Part shown: positions 23,881 to 33,065 of the stretch, piece by piece
Numbering within the stretch: position 1 is the stretch's first letter
How the letters are laid out: each line of letters begins with the position of its first letter
Assembly (NCBI GenBank): GCA_902799045.1
Contig: CADBZH010000017.1
Span: forward strand, 21,058-85,057
Reading direction: 5' to 3'
Length of the DNA: 64,000 bases
Source: an uncultured Eubacteriales bacterium
GTDB taxonomy: Bacteria; Bacillota; Clostridia; Christensenellales; Aristaeellaceae
Notes under the pieces: model-generated
Told to the model about the DNA's origin: nothing
Seen by the model: the letters and a program-made list of their open reading frames with translations, nothing else
Databases searched by the model: none
Translations under genes and position numbers: made by a program

Positions 23881-25209
23881 TCAGCCCTTCACCGCGCCGC
23901 CGGTGACGCCTTCGACATAGTACTTCTGCAGCGCCAGGAACAGCGCCGTGATCGGCACCGCCACCAGCACGCCGCCCGCGCAGAAGCGGGTGAAGTAGTT
24001 CTGGAAGTCGTTGGTGTTCACCCAGTTGTACAGACCCACCGCCACGTTGTAGCCGTCCTGGTGGCCGAAGGCCACGTAGCTGGCGAACACGTAATCGCCC
24101 CAGGGCGCCATGAAGGCCATCAGGATCGTGTAGATCACGATGGGCTTGGCCAGCGGCATGATGATCTTCAGGAACACCTGGAAGCGGGTCGCGCCGTCGA
24201 TGCGGGCGGATTCGTCCAGGGACTTGGGGATCGTGTCAAAGAAGCCCTTGGAGATGTAATAGCCCATGCCCGAGGAGGCGCAGTAGATCAGGATCAGGCC
24301 GGGCACCGCGCCCGCCTGGGTCAGGCCCATCTGCTTCAGCAGGAAGTAGAGGGTGATCATGGTCAAGAAGCCCGGGAACAGGCCCAGGATCAGCACCACG
24401 TTCATGATCAGCTTCCGGCCTTTGAAGCGCAGGCGGGACAGGGCATAGCTGACGGACAGCACGATCACCGTCTGGATCACGGAGGTGAACAGCGCGATGG
24501 TCAGCGTGTTGCCGTACCAGCGGACGTACTGGCTCATGGTCATCGGCGCGAGGATGCACTGCGCGATCAGGGCCAGCGCCCCGAATTCCGCAAACATCGC
24601 GCAGAACTTCTTCAGCCCCTCGTGTTTGTCCTCCACCACATAGCCGGGGATGGAGCGCAGCAGCTTGCTGTCTTGCTTCAGGTAGACGCGGGCCATGATC
24701 CAGCCCGCCAGCACGAACAGCGCCAGCGAAATCAGCGCCTTGACCCAGCTGCCCGCGAGGGCGAAGCCCTGCAGCGCCATGGTCAGGCCCACCAGCGCGA
24801 CAAAGCCGATCAGCAGGCTGCCGCCCAGCAGGGCGACGCGCGTGCCGCGGCCCTCGCCTTCGCCCTTGTCCAGCAGCCTTCCGCACACGTGGATCAGCAC
24901 CGCCGTCACGGCGGCGACGGCGACGGCCACGATCAGCGCCTGGCCCAGCCAGGAGAAGAAGTTGCTGCCCTCGAACAGGAAGGCGTAGTTGTCCAGGGAG
25001 AAGGTCTTGGGGATCAGATAGTCCACCATGCCGCCCTTCTCCAGCTTGTAGGAGCGGAAGGACTGGAGGACCAGGAACACGAAGGGCACCAGCCACACGA
25101 TGCTCATGATGACCAGCACCGTGTAGATCGTGCCGTTGATTCGGCGCTCGTGGCCCCTTTTGCTGCGCAGCTTCTGCTGGCCCGCAGCCACGTTTGCGTT
25201 GTTCGTCAT
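23881..25209 (-). CDS. malG: Maltodextrin ABC permease, MalG type with a large insertion
   Basis: A 442-residue inner-membrane permease. The N-terminal helix (about 26-48) and the C-terminal transport core from about 240 are standard: RLRFKGRKLIMN and the EAA loop ESARIDGATRFQVFLKIIMP, ending YYVEGVTGGAVKG. The usual length is about 280. The excess is an insertion of about 150 residues (about 88-235) after the first periplasmic segment, with roughly four extra membrane helices (e.g. LGGSLLIGFVALVGLTMALQ) and a charged cytoplasmic-type loop. The ATG at 25209 overlaps the malF stop (TGATG). Confidence 0.9.
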   Translation of the reverse strand: MTNNANVAAGQQKLRSKRGHERRINGTIYTVLVIMSIVWLVPFVFLVLQSFRSYKLEKGGMVDYLIPKTFSLDNYAFLFEGSNFFSWLGQALIVAVAVAAVTAVLIHVCGRLLDKGEGEGRGTRVALLGGSLLIGFVALVGLTMALQGFALAGSWVKALISLALFVLAGWIMARVYLKQDSKLLRSIPGYVVEDKHEGLKKFCAMFAEFGALALIAQCILAPMTMSQYVRWYGNTLTIALFTSVIQTVIVLSVSYALSRLRFKGRKLIMNVVLILGLFPGFLTMITLYFLLKQMGLTQAGAVPGLILIYCASSGMGYYISKGFFDTIPKSLDESARIDGATRFQVFLKIIMPLAKPIVIYTILMAFMAPWGDYVFASYVAFGHQDGYNVAVGLYNWVNTNDFQNYFTRFCAGGVLVAVPITALFLALQKYYVEGVTGGAVKG

Positions 25210-26684
25210 CACTGGAAATCCTCCTCATTCTTCACGGACGGTATCAGGTTGTAGACCACCAGGTTGATCACGGCCAGCACTACGAACACCATGATGCCGA
25301 TGACGGCGGCGATCTTGTAGTTCGTGTCGGACACGGTCATGCGGTAGAGCCAGGTGATCAGCAGGTCTGTGTGGCCGGCGTTGCCCGCCAGGCCCATCGG
25401 CTTGCCCTGGCTGAGCAGGAAGATGACGTTGAAGTTGTTGATGTTGCCGGTGAAGCTCGTCAGCAGGTACGGCCCCGTGACGAACAGCATGTAGGGCAGG
25501 GTGATCTTGCCGTACATCTGCACGGCGTTGGCGCCGTCGATGCGGGCGGATTCATACAGGTCCGCCGGGATGTTCATCAATATGCCCGTGGCGATCAGCA
25601 TCAGATAGGGGATGCCGATCCAGATGTTGATGAGGATGATGGTGAAGCGCGCCCAGCCCGGGTTCGTCCAGAAGGGGATGGGCTGGCTGATCCAGTGCCA
25701 CTTCATCAGGTAGGTGTTGATCAGGCCGTCCGCCGCGAACATCTTGGACACGTACAAAAGCGACACGAACTGGGGAATGGCGATGGTCATGACCAGGATC
25801 GTGCGCCAGACCTTCTTCAGCTTGATGCCCTTTTTGTTGATCATGATGGCCACGAACATGCCCAGGAAGTAGTTCAGGAACGTGGCAAAGAAGGCCCACA
25901 CCAGCGTCCAGAACAGCACCTGCTTGAAGGTGTCGCCATAGCTGGCCGAGCCGGAGGACAGCAGCGTCTTGAAGTTTTCAAAGCCCACCCAGGTGAACAG
26001 CTTGGCGGGGGGCTGGTGGTTGTAGTCAAAGTTGGTGAAGGCCACCAGGATCATGAAGAAGATGGGCAGGATCGTGAACACGAACACGCCCAGCGTGGGC
26101 AGGGCCAGCAGCGTCTTGTGGAACTGGCTGTCCATCAGCGATTGCAGGTCGTCCTTCGTGCGCTTCAGCTTCCTGCCGGAGGCGAGGATCTGCTGGCTGA
26201 TCTTGTTCTGCTTGATGTTCATGCGCCAGGTGTAGATGAAGGCCAGCACGAAGAACAGCGTCAGCACGCCGTAGAGCAGGATCAGGAAGGAATTGTCGCC
26301 GTAGACGGTCTTGCGGCCCACCTTCTCGGTGGCCACGGTGCCCAGCGTGTTCAACTTGGCCAGGTAGGCCATGCCGAAATTCACCATGTACAGGTTGAAC
26401 ACCGTCTGGAACAGGAAAAACAGCAGGCCGCGGCCCCACTGGCCCCGGGCCATCGAGCCGGAGCCCATGACGAGATAGGACAGGCGGGTCTTCCAGTCGC
26501 CGTCGCGGAAGGTGGTGATCAGGTCGACCACGGACAGCCACAGCCCCTTGAAGCAGCGGCCGATGTTCAGCCCCAGCTTCATGAAGCCCCGGCCGACGCG
26601 CCCCGGCAGCCCCGTGAAGAAGCGCCCCAGATCGTGGAGCATCTTCTGGGGCTTGCTCATTTTGAGATAGTCCAAATCAACCAT
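25209..26684 (-). CDS. malF: Maltodextrin ABC permease, MalF type
   Basis: A 491-residue permease, partner of MalG. The N-terminal region (about 1-70) is basic and amphipathic; RLSYLVMGSGSMARGQWGRG precedes the first helix. Then come a loop with many Lys (about 160-195), five or more core helices, and the EAA loop ESARIDGANAVQMYGKITLP. It belongs to the gram-positive MalF/MdxF type. The ATG at 26684 has GGGGGAG close upstream; an in-frame ATG 36 bp earlier is less likely. Together with MalG it imports maltooligosaccharides, judged from the neighbouring phosphorylase gene. Confidence 0.9.
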   Translation of the reverse strand: MVDLDYLKMSKPQKMLHDLGRFFTGLPGRVGRGFMKLGLNIGRCFKGLWLSVVDLITTFRDGDWKTRLSYLVMGSGSMARGQWGRGLLFFLFQTVFNLYMVNFGMAYLAKLNTLGTVATEKVGRKTVYGDNSFLILLYGVLTLFFVLAFIYTWRMNIKQNKISQQILASGRKLKRTKDDLQSLMDSQFHKTLLALPTLGVFVFTILPIFFMILVAFTNFDYNHQPPAKLFTWVGFENFKTLLSSGSASYGDTFKQVLFWTLVWAFFATFLNYFLGMFVAIMINKKGIKLKKVWRTILVMTIAIPQFVSLLYVSKMFAADGLINTYLMKWHWISQPIPFWTNPGWARFTIILINIWIGIPYLMLIATGILMNIPADLYESARIDGANAVQMYGKITLPYMLFVTGPYLLTSFTGNINNFNVIFLLSQGKPMGLAGNAGHTDLLITWLYRMTVSDTNYKIAAVIGIMVFVVLAVINLVVYNLIPSVKNEEDFQ

Positions 26685-26726
26685 ATGCACTCCCCCTTTT
26701 TGTCGGTTATTTTGCTTCAATCTAAA

Positions 26727-26753
26727 ACGGACCGAGGCTGAACCCCGGTCCGT
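26727..26753 (-). terminator. Partial terminator between malE and malF
   Basis: On the minus strand: CGGACCGGGGTTCAGCCTCGGTCCG followed by TTTTAGATT. Such a hairpin after the binding-protein gene usually lets malE be expressed more than the permease genes. Confidence 0.7.
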
Positions 26754-26765
26754 CGGACGGTCGGA

Positions 26766-27965
26766 TTAGCCGACGTAGGAAGCGCAGGTCTCCTGGAACT
26801 CGGTCAGGACGCCCATCAGGGCCTCGTCGTCCATGTCGTCGAATTCCTTGCCGATGATCCTGTCGCCCAGGCCGGTGGCCAGGCTCCAGTAGTCGCCGGG
26901 ATACTGGCCCTGCGGGATGGTGAAGGCCAGCTGCTCGCCCAGAGCGGACAGCGCCACGTCAGCCTGCACGGCTTCGCTCTTCTGGGCCTCCAGGTTGGAG
27001 GGACCCCAGCCCAGCGCCTCGTAGCGGGCCAGCTGCACGTCGCCGGAGGTCAGCCAGGCAGCCAGAGCGTCGCAGGCGGCCAGCTTGGCCTCGTCCTCCT
27101 GGGGCTTCACGCCCAGCAGCTTGAAGCCGCCGAAGCCGGACAGCTGATAGCCGTCGCACATGGGCAGCTTGGCCGCGGCGTAGTTCTCGCCGAACAGCTC
27201 CTTGGCGGCCTCGGAATCCCAGGTGCCGTCCACGATCGCGGCCACGTTGGTGGCGTTGGAGATGGAGGAGCCGTTCTGGAAGGCGGGGCTCTTGGCCAGC
27301 TTGATCATGCTCTTCAGGGCCTTCAGGCCTTCCTCGGAGGCGTAGGTGGCGTTGCAGGCGGTCAGGTTGCCGTCGTTGTCGGAATCATAGGTCAGGGTGC
27401 AGCCCGCGCCGAAGAAGAACGCGGTCTGATACCAGCCGGAGTTGATCTCCATGTAGAAGCTCTTGCCGGCGGCTTCGCAGTCGGCCAGGACGGCGTCCAG
27501 GTCGGACGGATCGGTCACGACGCTGGAATCATAGTACATGAAATAGCCGTTGTCGCTGGTCAGCGGATAGGCGTACAGGGTGTCGCCCATGGTGGCGGCG
27601 GCCACGGAGCCGGCGTCGTTCTCGGCCTTGACGGCCTCGGCGTTGCCCTCTTCAACCACTTCCAGGGCGCCGGCGGCGACCATGCGGGCCAGCTGGTCCT
27701 GCGCGAAGTTGAACACGTCCGCGGCGGCATCCACGTCGGTGATGACCTTGCCGGCGGCGTCGCCCTCGCCCACGGGCTCGATGACGACGTTCATGTCGGC
27801 GTACTCGGGATTGGCGGCCTTGAAGGCCTCAACCTGCTCGGCGGTGAAATCCACGGCGGCGTCCGGCACCCACACCTTCAGATCGCCGCTGTAGCCCTCC
27901 GCGAACGCGGAGCACAGGGTCAGCGCCAGCGCCAGGGCCAGCACCAGAGTCAACAGTTTCTTCAT
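26766..27965 (-). CDS. malE: Maltodextrin-binding protein, MalE type
   Basis: A 399-residue extracellular solute-binding protein. The signal peptide (1-22; LTLVLALALALTLCSAFAEG) lacks a clear lipobox at the usual place apart from Cys at the LTLCSA site; lipid anchoring is possible. The mature part has the MalE pattern: GDLKVWVPDAAVDFT, YPLTSDNGYFMYYDSS, FFFGAGCTLTYDSDNDGN, MCDGYQLSGFGGFKLLGV and WLTSGDVQLARYEALGWGPS. The ATG at 27965 is preceded by AGGAGG. First gene of malEFG, driven by a near-perfect promoter. Confidence 0.92.
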   Translation of the reverse strand: MKKLLTLVLALALALTLCSAFAEGYSGDLKVWVPDAAVDFTAEQVEAFKAANPEYADMNVVIEPVGEGDAAGKVITDVDAAADVFNFAQDQLARMVAAGALEVVEEGNAEAVKAENDAGSVAAATMGDTLYAYPLTSDNGYFMYYDSSVVTDPSDLDAVLADCEAAGKSFYMEINSGWYQTAFFFGAGCTLTYDSDNDGNLTACNATYASEEGLKALKSMIKLAKSPAFQNGSSISNATNVAAIVDGTWDSEAAKELFGENYAAAKLPMCDGYQLSGFGGFKLLGVKPQEDEAKLAACDALAAWLTSGDVQLARYEALGWGPSNLEAQKSEAVQADVALSALGEQLAFTIPQGQYPGDYWSLATGLGDRIIGKEFDDMDDEALMGVLTEFQETCASYVG

Positions 27966-28021
27966 GGTAGTTCCTCCTTTTGATTCGGCGCGCCAGGGAC
28001 GCACCGTTTTCATTCAACCGT

Positions 28022-28050
28022 ATTATAGCACTCTGTTAAGGGAATGTCAA
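28022..28050 (-). promoter_or_regulatory. malE promoter
   Basis: Read on the minus strand: TTGACA, 17-bp spacer, TATAAT, a perfect consensus promoter about 55 bp before the malE start. Strong promoters like this usually need repression or attenuation. Confidence 0.85.
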
Positions 28051-28077
28051 AAGAAAACCTGCCTTTTTTGGCAGGTT
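28050..28077 (-). terminator. Terminator of the AraC regulator gene
   Basis: On the minus strand: AACCTGCC, AAAAAA loop, GGCAGGTT, then TTCTTTT. It insulates the regulator transcript from malE; the malE -35 box begins right after it. Confidence 0.85.
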
Positions 28078-28117
28078 GATAGAAATTTCCGATATCTGTG
28101 ATAGGAAAGTATCAATT

Positions 28118-28999
28118 TTACGTATTCTTTGCGAGCCTCCGGTATCGCCCGGGGGAGGTGCCGTACTTGGCGCGGAAGCGGCGGATGAAGTAGCTGATGT
28201 TCTCAAAGCCGCAGTTCGCCGCCACGGAGCCCACGTCGTCCTCCGTCTCCTTTAAATAGTACACCGCCGCCGAGAGCCGATAGTCCGTCAGGTATTCCAC
28301 GAAGGTGCGGCCCGTCACCTGGCGGAAGATGCGCATGAAGTGGGAGGGGCTGTAGCCCGCCACCGCCGCCGCCTCCGCCACGGAGATGGGCTCGCGGAAG
28401 TGGGCGCTGACATAGCTGACCAGGCCCTTCAGCTTTTCCGCGTCCTCGCTGGGGCGGGGGTGGGAAGCCGCGTCGCGATGGGTGTGCAGCGCGTGGAGCA
28501 GCCGGAACAGCTCGCTCTTCACCAGCAGCGCGTAGCCCGGGGCGCGCTCGGCGCAGGCCGCGTCCGCCCTGTCCAGCGCCGCGCTCACCAGCCGGTGCAG
28601 CTCCGTGCCCGGGCGGATGGGCCGCTCGAAGCGCAGCTTGCCCTGGCGCAGGGCGTCCACCACGCTGCGGCACCAGTCGTCCGCCTCCAGGCTGTCCAGC
28701 AGCCCCAGCGAGAAGATGATGTTTTCATATTCCATGCGCACGCCGGCGTCGCCCTCGATGGCGTGCAGCTCCCCGGGCAGCACCGGCACCACGCAGCCCG
28801 CCGACACCGGATGGCGCACCAGGTCCACCCACACGGCGCCGCTGCCCTTCTTGATGTAGACCAGCTCCATCTGCTCGTGCCAGTGGGGGTTCACGCGGTC
28901 AAAATCCTGGGGGATCGTGCACAGGTAGGTGTTGTAGGCGAAGCCCGGCTGCTCGTGCACGCGGGTCTCCTGGTATTGGGTGTAGTTCGCCAGATCCAT
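28118..28999 (-). CDS. AraC-family regulator, probable maltodextrin regulator
   Basis: A 293-residue transcription factor. An N-terminal cupin sensor (about 10-150) contains NPHWHEQMELVYIKKGSG and VVPVLPGELHAIEG. The C-terminal double helix-turn-helix (about 195-293) has the AraC signature: ISVAEAAAVAGYSPSHFMRIFRQ and VGSVAANCGFENISYFIRRF, ending GTSPGRYRR. The ATG at 28999 is preceded by AAAGGTGG. It lies between malE and glgP and so probably controls both, sensing a sugar in its cupin domain. Confidence 0.9.
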   Translation of the reverse strand: MDLANYTQYQETRVHEQPGFAYNTYLCTIPQDFDRVNPHWHEQMELVYIKKGSGAVWVDLVRHPVSAGCVVPVLPGELHAIEGDAGVRMEYENIIFSLGLLDSLEADDWCRSVVDALRQGKLRFERPIRPGTELHRLVSAALDRADAACAERAPGYALLVKSELFRLLHALHTHRDAASHPRPSEDAEKLKGLVSYVSAHFREPISVAEAAAVAGYSPSHFMRIFRQVTGRTFVEYLTDYRLSAAVYYLKETEDDVGSVAANCGFENISYFIRRFRAKYGTSPGRYRRLAKNT

Positions 29000-29069
29000 A
29001 ACGACCACCTTTTGAAGCGCCCTTATAATGGTAGCGGGAGGAGCGCTCCCCGCCCCGCCGAATGATAGT

Positions 29070-29099
29070 ATTGTATCACAAACTGCGCCAATCCTGCAA
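29070..29099 (-). promoter_or_regulatory. Promoter of the AraC regulator gene
   Basis: Minus strand: TTGCAG, 18-bp spacer, TACAAT. A plus-strand TATAAT (29121-29126) for glgP lies back to back with it, without a good -35, which fits activator-dependent expression of glgP. Confidence 0.55.
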
Positions 29100-29156
29100 G
29101 ATTTCCTAACAAAACGCGGCTATAATACTGGCAAAACACAGATGGAGGGATGTGCC

Positions 29157-31412
29157 ATGAAGCATACCACCCTGCGGGAATATGTCGGAAGGCCGCTGGA
29201 GGAACTGACGCGGGCGGAGCTGTTCAACGCCCTGCTGCGCTACGCGGACGAGGCCGCGAAGGCCCGGGGCTTCAACGCCGGCAAAAAGAAGCTGTATTAC
29301 ATCTCGGCGGAATTCCTGATCGGCAGGCTGCTGAGCAACAACCTGATCAACCTGGGCCTGTACGACGCCGTGCGCGACGAGCTGGCGGCGGCGGGCATCG
29401 CGCTGGCCGACCTGGAGGAGCTTGAGCTGGAGCCGAGCCTGGGCAACGGCGGCCTGGGGCGGCTGGCGGCCTGCTTCCTGGACAGCCTGGCCACGCTGGG
29501 CCTGCCGGCGGACGGCGTGGGCCTGGCCTACCACTGCGGCCTGTTCCGCCAGTGCTTCGAGGCCAACAAGCAGGCGGAGACGCCGGACGGCTGGCTGCGC
29601 TGGGGCACGGAGAGCTGGATGCGCCGTACCGACACCCATTACGAGATCCCCTTCGGCGGCATGACGCTGAAGAGCACGATGTATGAGATCGTCGTGACCG
29701 GCTATGAGGGCAAGTGCGACCGGCTGCGCCTGTTCGACGTGGACACCGTGGACGAGCGGCTCATCAAGACCGGCATCGCCTTCGACCAGGCGGCGCTGGA
29801 GAAGAACCTGACGCTGTTCCTCTATCCCGACGATTCCACCGACGCCGGCCGCCTGCTGCGCGTGTACCAGGAGTACTTCATGGTCGCCAACGCGGCGCGG
29901 CTGATCCTGGACGAGTGCGAGGCGAAGGGCGGTGACGTGCGCGAGCTGGCGGATTACGCCGCCGTGCAGATCAACGACACCCATCCCACGCTGGTGATCC
30001 CGGAGCTGATCCGGCTGCTCGCCGAGCGCGGCGTGGACGAGGACGAGGCCATTGAGATCGTCACGAAGGTCTGCGGCTACACGAACCACACCATCCTGGC
30101 CGAGGCGCTGGAGAAGTGGCCCATCGGCTATCTGGAGCAGGCCGTGCCCCACCTGATGCCCATCATCCGCCGGCTGGACGAGGTGGCGAAGGCGCGCTGC
30201 GGCGAGCCGTTCACCCACATCATCGACGGCGCGGGCTTCGTGCACATGGCGAACATCGACATCCACTTCAGCCATTCCGTCAACGGCGTGGCCCGGCTGC
30301 ACACGGAGATTCTGAAGAACAGCGAGCTGGCGCCGTTCTACGCGCTGTATCCGGAGAAGTTCAACAACAAGACCAACGGCATCACCTTCCGCCGCTGGCT
30401 GATGAGCTGCAACCCGGAGCTGTCCGCCCTGATCGACGAGACCATTGGCAAGGGCTGGCGCAGGGACGCGGACGAGCTTGAAAAGCTGCTGAAGCACGCG
30501 GGCGAGCCCGCGCTGCTGGAGCGGCTGGCCGCGGTGAAGCGGGTGAACAAGCAGCGGTTCGCCGACTGGATCTTCGAGCACCAGGGCGCGGTGATTGACC
30601 CGGATTCCGTGTTCGACGTGCAGAGCAAGCGGCTGCATGAGTACAAGCGCCAGCAGCTGAACCTGCTGTGGCTGATCCGCGAATACCTGCGCATCCGCCT
30701 CGGCGCGACCCCGGCGCGGCCCATCACCGCCATCTTCGGCGCGAAGGCGGCCCCGGCCTACACCATCGCCAAGGACATCATCCATGCCATCCTGTGCCTG
30801 TCGAAGGTGATCGAGAGCGACCCGGTGGCCGGAAAGTGGCTGAAGGTCGTGATGGTGGAGAACTACAACGTCTCCGCCGCCGAGAAGCTGATCCCCGCCT
30901 GCGACCTGTCCGAGCAGATCTCCCTGGCCTCCAAGGAGGCCAGCGGCACCGGCAACATGAAGTTCATGCTCAACGGCGCCGTCACCCTGGGCACCATGGA
31001 CGGCGCGAACGTGGAGATCGCCGAGCTGGTGGGCGAGGACAACATATACACCTTCGGCGCGTCCTCGGACGAGGTCATCGAGCGCTATCGCCGCGGCGAT
31101 TACAACCCCCGCGCGTATCTGGACGCCGACCCGGCCCTGTCCGCCGCCGTGGATTTCCTCACCGACGGGCGCATGTTGGCCGTGGGCGACCGGACGTGCC
31201 TGGAGCGGCTGAAGAACGAGCTGGTGAACAAGGACTGGTTCATGACCTTCCCGGATTTCGCCGACTACTGCCGCGCCAAGTCCGCGGCCCTCGCCGACTA
31301 CGAGGACGCCGCCGCCTGGAACAAAAAGACCCTGGCGAACATCGCCCGGGCGGGATACTTCTCCTCCGACCGCACCATCGCGCAGTACAACGAGGAGATC
31401 TGGGGACTCTGA
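29157..31412 (+). CDS. glgP: Glycogen/maltodextrin phosphorylase
   Basis: A 751-residue PLP enzyme that splits alpha-1,4-glucans with phosphate to release glucose-1-phosphate. The PLP lysine is Lys602 in ASGTGNMKFMLNG. Also visible are GNGGLGRLAACFLDS, VQINDTHPTLVIPELIR, FNNKTNGITFRRWL, VQSKRLHEYKRQQLN and GTMDGANVEI. It lacks the N-terminal extension of regulated eukaryotic enzymes. It is divergent from the AraC/mal importer block, so its natural substrate is probably imported maltodextrin. SD GATGGAGG precedes the ATG at 29157. Confidence 0.96.
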   Translation: MKHTTLREYVGRPLEELTRAELFNALLRYADEAAKARGFNAGKKKLYYISAEFLIGRLLSNNLINLGLYDAVRDELAAAGIALADLEELELEPSLGNGGLGRLAACFLDSLATLGLPADGVGLAYHCGLFRQCFEANKQAETPDGWLRWGTESWMRRTDTHYEIPFGGMTLKSTMYEIVVTGYEGKCDRLRLFDVDTVDERLIKTGIAFDQAALEKNLTLFLYPDDSTDAGRLLRVYQEYFMVANAARLILDECEAKGGDVRELADYAAVQINDTHPTLVIPELIRLLAERGVDEDEAIEIVTKVCGYTNHTILAEALEKWPIGYLEQAVPHLMPIIRRLDEVAKARCGEPFTHIIDGAGFVHMANIDIHFSHSVNGVARLHTEILKNSELAPFYALYPEKFNNKTNGITFRRWLMSCNPELSALIDETIGKGWRRDADELEKLLKHAGEPALLERLAAVKRVNKQRFADWIFEHQGAVIDPDSVFDVQSKRLHEYKRQQLNLLWLIREYLRIRLGATPARPITAIFGAKAAPAYTIAKDIIHAILCLSKVIESDPVAGKWLKVVMVENYNVSAAEKLIPACDLSEQISLASKEASGTGNMKFMLNGAVTLGTMDGANVEIAELVGEDNIYTFGASSDEVIERYRRGDYNPRAYLDADPALSAAVDFLTDGRMLAVGDRTCLERLKNELVNKDWFMTFPDFADYCRAKSAALADYEDAAAWNKKTLANIARAGYFSSDRTIAQYNEEIWGL

Positions 31413-31447
31413 ATAATCTGAGGCGCACCCCCGATGCCGCAGGGCAA

Positions 31448-31535
31448 CGGAACGCACAGATCCTTCGCTCACGCTCAGGATGGCAGACGACGCGATGCTG
31501 TCATCCTGAGCGAAGCGAAGGATCTGTGCGCAGCG
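31448..31535. repeat. GATCCTTCGCT..CAGGATGGCA-type palindrome
   Basis: GCACAGATCCTTCGCT..CGCTCAGGATGGCAG faces CTGTCATCCTGAGCGAAGCGAAGGATCTGTGC. A stem of about 30 bp with few mismatches; same family as 13020 and 52220. Confidence 0.75.
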
Positions 31536-31584
31536 TCAGGGGGCTGTGTTTGGCAAATCCATCCGCTTTTCGCGGTGGGCCTGT

Positions 31585-32115
31585 TCATTTGAACACCTTC
31601 GGCCGCAGCTTCTTCAGGTAGATCACCGCCATCACGCCCAGCAGCCGGTCGTACAGCAGCAGCGTGACGTTGGCCGTCAGGATGAACACGATCAGCATGG
31701 CGCGGCCCATCTCGCGGTATTCGGCGATCACCTGGTCCATGCGGAATACATGGAAGATCATCAGCGCCATGGCGCCGGCGCAGGCGTTCCACAGGAGCAG
31801 CTTCACCGGCACGCCCTTCAGGCCCCGCAGCCGCTCATCCAGCTTCCACTTCATCGCCGGATACCAGCCCAGGAACGCGAACAGCAGCGCCGCCTCCTTG
31901 TCCGCGCACAGGATCAGCGCAAGCGTGCTGACCGCCAGCCACGCGCCCAGGGCGTACTTTTGCCCGCCTTCCGCGAACACCGGCACCAGCAGGATCCCCG
32001 CCAGCGCCGGGCCGACGAACGTCGCCGCCGGGATCACCCCGCCCATCAGCAATATCGCCACCGCCAGCGCCACCATCATGCCGCTGATCGCGATTTTGCG
32101 CGTGCTCTTGTTCAT
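31585..32115 (-). CDS. Polytopic membrane protein resembling ECF transporter S components
   Basis: A 176-residue hydrophobic protein with about five or six helices. The opening STRKIAISGMMVALAVAILL is typical of ECF-transporter substrate-binding (S) subunits and relatives; ATFVGPALAGILLVPVFAE follows. No ATPase or T-component is adjacent, so a shared energy module would be needed. Substrate cannot be read from the sequence. SD GGAGG lies 7-8 bp before the ATG. Divergent from the SDR gene. Confidence 0.55.
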   Translation of the reverse strand: MNKSTRKIAISGMMVALAVAILLMGGVIPAATFVGPALAGILLVPVFAEGGQKYALGAWLAVSTLALILCADKEAALLFAFLGWYPAMKWKLDERLRGLKGVPVKLLLWNACAGAMALMIFHVFRMDQVIAEYREMGRAMLIVFILTANVTLLLYDRLLGVMAVIYLKKLRPKVFK

Positions 32116-32213
32116 AAAATCGCCTCCGTCGCGTCAATCATTCGACGCGAGGAGGCCGGTTTCCTGCTTTGACGGACGGACAACCGGAGGGATCGTCTTG
32201 GCGCTCTTTATGG

Positions 32214-32254
32214 CTTGTATCCTTTCCATTCATCCTGTATAATATGGATACAAG
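32214..32254 (+). promoter_or_regulatory. SDR promoter inside a perfect 9-bp inverted repeat
   Basis: TTGTAT (32215-32220), 17-bp spacer, TATAAT (32238-32243). CTTGTATCC (32214-32222) and GGATACAAG (32246-32254) are perfect inverted repeats covering the -35 box and the region just after the -10. This fits a repressor operator (TetR/MarR-like spacing), with the regulator elsewhere. Confidence 0.6.
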
Positions 32255-32276
32255 AATCACTTTCGGAGGGGATAGC

Positions 32277-33065
32277 ATGGAGAAGGTCGTCATACTGACC
32301 GGCGGGACCAGCGGCATCGGCCAGGCCACGGTGCGGCAGCTGCGGGAGAAGGGCTGCCGGGTGTACGAGTTCAGCCGCCGGGACGCGGCGGACCCGATGC
32401 ACTTCAGCGTGGACGTGACCGACGCGGCGCAGGTGAGGGCCGCGGTGGAGGCGGTGTTTGAGAGGGAGGGGCGGATCGACCTGCTGATCAACAACGCGGG
32501 CTTCGGCATCTCCGGCGCGATGGAGTTCACCGACAGCGCCGACGCCCACCGGCTGATGGAGGTGAACCTGTTCGGCATGGACAACGCCATCAAGGCCGTG
32601 CTGCCCCACATGCGCAAGGCCGGCTCGGGCCGCATCGTGAACATCTCCAGCGTGGCGGGCGTGTTCGCCATCCCGTTCCAGGCCTGGTATTCGATCTCCA
32701 AGGCCGCGGTGCGCTCGCTGACGATGGCGCTGTACAACGAGGTGGCACCCTATGGCGTCGAGGTGTGCAGCGTGATGCCCGGCGACATCAAGACCGGCTT
32801 CACCGCCGCCCGCGTCAAGAGCGCGGCGGGGGACGCGGAGTACGGCGGGCGCATTTCAAAGTCTGTGGCGAAGATGGAAAAGGACGAGCAGACCGGCATG
32901 TCGCCCGAGGCCGCCGCGAAGACCATCGTGAAGGTCGCGCTGAAATCGGGCCGGGTCAAGCCCTATTACACCATCGGCCTCTCCTACAAGCTGCTGGTGC
33001 TGCTGGACAGCCTGCTGCCCTGCCGCACGGTGCGCTGGCTGCTGGGGATACTGTATGGGAAGTGA
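32277..33065 (+). CDS. Short-chain dehydrogenase/reductase
   Basis: A 262-residue classical SDR. Cofactor site TGGTSGIGQAT, NNAGFG, catalytic Ser in NISSVAGVFA, and the YSISK Tyr-Lys pair. SRRDAA after the second strand suggests an NADPH preference. The C-terminal LLDSLLPCRTVRWLLGILYG could sit on the membrane. Substrate unknown. SD CGGAGGGG precedes the ATG at 32277. Confidence 0.88.
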   Translation: MEKVVILTGGTSGIGQATVRQLREKGCRVYEFSRRDAADPMHFSVDVTDAAQVRAAVEAVFEREGRIDLLINNAGFGISGAMEFTDSADAHRLMEVNLFGMDNAIKAVLPHMRKAGSGRIVNISSVAGVFAIPFQAWYSISKAAVRSLTMALYNEVAPYGVEVCSVMPGDIKTGFTAARVKSAAGDAEYGGRISKSVAKMEKDEQTGMSPEAAAKTIVKVALKSGRVKPYYTIGLSYKLLVLLDSLLPCRTVRWLLGILYGK

